Of a DNA stretch of 64,000 bases, positions 63,385-64,000 are shown piece by piece (the first letter of the stretch is position 1; every line of letters starts with the position of its first letter). The notes below the pieces were generated by a model. The model made no database searches and had not been told where the DNA came from. It was given only the letters and a program-made list of their open reading frames with translations. Location: positions 124,001 through 188,000 of the forward strand of contig JAUIBW010000003.1 of NCBI GenBank assembly GCA_030427585.1, given 5' to 3'. The translations under genes and the position numbers were made by a program. The DNA comes from Bacteroidia bacterium. GTDB taxonomy: Bacteria > Bacteroidota > Bacteroidia > Flavobacteriales > Flavobacteriaceae.

Positions 63385-64000
63385 TTAGTACGCTTCAATA
63401 TCATCTTCTAATGTATGTATAAATAAAATAATATCCTTTATTTCCTGATTAGTTAGATTTAAGGGATTGGGAGGTAATGTTTGATATTCATTCTGGATAC
63501 CAATACCAATACCACCTCCACGGTTATAAAAATCGATAACATCTTCTAGAGTAGTATATACTCCGTTATGCATATATGGAGCTGTTTTTCCAGCATTTCT
63601 AATCGTTGGAGTCTTAAAAAAATGCTTTCTTTCGGGAGTATTATACACATAATACCTTCCTAAATCGGTACTAATAGTAGCATTGATAGTATCATTTTGT
63701 CCTGGAACCCCAATTAATTCGATTTCTGATTCTCTATAGTTAGGGGGGACAGTACCATTAAAAATAGGGGCAAAATGACATGTAGCACATTTGGCTTTAC
63801 CATTAAAAAGATTAAAACCATTAATTTCATTTTGAGTAAGCGTATGCTCCAGGCTGTTTATGTTTCGATCAAATTTAGAGTTAAAAGGCGCTAAACTTCT
63901 TATATAACTAGCCATAGCATTCCTAATTTCTGCATTGCTAACCTTTTGATTTTTAAAAACTTTTGCGAAACTTTTTGTGTATAGACTATCTTGTGTAACA
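63385..64000 (-). CDS. Di-haem cytochrome c peroxidase, C-terminal part (partial)
   Basis: The frame is open to the window edge, giving ~205 residues of the C-terminal domain. It contains a haem motif CATCH (in FNGKAKCATCHFAPIFNG), and FFKTPTIRNAGKTAPYMHNG with the axial Met, then TLEDVIDFYNRGGG, all typical of the CcpA/MauG family. These periplasmic enzymes reduce H2O2 with electrons from cytochromes; the N-terminal haem and signal peptide lie outside. MauG-type oxidising members cannot be excluded. Confidence 0.88.
   Translation of the reverse strand, partial: VTQDSLYTKSFAKVFKNQKVSNAEIRNAMASYIRSLAPFNSKFDRNINSLEHTLTQNEINGFNLFNGKAKCATCHFAPIFNGTVPPNYRESEIELIGVPGQNDTINATISTDLGRYYVYNTPERKHFFKTPTIRNAGKTAPYMHNGVYTTLEDVIDFYNRGGGIGIGIQNEYQTLPPNPLNLTNQEIKDIILFIHTLEDDIEAY

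Overview
The window reads as a chromosomal segment of a marine member of the Flavobacteriaceae (Bacteroidota), closest in style to Aquimarina and relatives. The evidence is low GC, strong A/T codon bias, TAnnTTTG-type -7 promoter boxes just upstream of many starts, lipoproteins with short lipoboxes, a type IX secretion C-terminal sorting domain, a carboxypeptidase-like-domain TonB receptor paired with a DUF4249 lipoprotein, and several flavobacteria-specific small families. The genus is an inference; no rRNA or tRNA gene was seen.

Layout. 1-7.2 kb: edge of a TPR regulator, threonine aldolase, a DUF1508 protein, YbaB, an oligopeptidase B whose lipoprotein signal peptide is cut off by an in-frame stop, then a cysteine-synthase-like enzyme followed by an alpha-oxoamine synthase. 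That pair fits cysteate synthase plus cysteate acyltransferase of capnine-type sulfonolipid synthesis. 7.2-10.6 kb: a short cysteine-rich double-glycine-leader peptide gene, a GNAT protein and a barrel protein with a long K/E-rich tail. 10.6-18.3 kb: cell-surface block (DUF4834, YfhO-type membrane protein, glycosyltransferase, cadherin/PKD/DUF285 lipoprotein, flippase). 18.3-23.0 kb: two paralogous secreted Tyr/Gly-repeat proteins (one with an Arg/Ser-rich tail), an amidohydrolase and a dense set of non-coding repeats, including a 42-bp tandem array. 23.0-34.3 kb: housekeeping (UvrA, ECF sigma factor, endonuclease III without Fe-S ligands, LytS/LytT-like two-component pair, Bcp peroxiredoxin, MBL-fold hydrolase). 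34.5-47 kb: nutrient uptake and surface proteins (DUF4249/TonB receptor, two tandem cadherin-like lipoproteins, a phytase-like/GDPD secreted enzyme, a GH31 glycosidase). 47-54.4 kb: an accessory-looking stretch of same-strand genes with non-coding gaps, a gene remnant and attC-like or CGTT motifs at several boundaries. 54.4-59.5 kb: a five-gene minus-strand operon (BatA-like vWA protein, metal-site-deficient dihydroorotase, DUF4870, LAS-peptidase-like protein, esterase). 59.7-64 kb: outer-membrane barrel, FAD oxidoreductase, GAF histidine kinase and a partial cytochrome c peroxidase.

No CRISPR array, restriction system, prophage or recognisable anti-phage system was found. The most unusual signals are the interrupted signal peptide at 2.3 kb, the orphan GG-leader peptide at 7.2 kb, the 42-bp tandem array at 22.6 kb, the Arg/Ser-rich secreted protein at 18.4 kb, and the palindromic element families around 20, 21.5, 31.2 and 34.4 kb.
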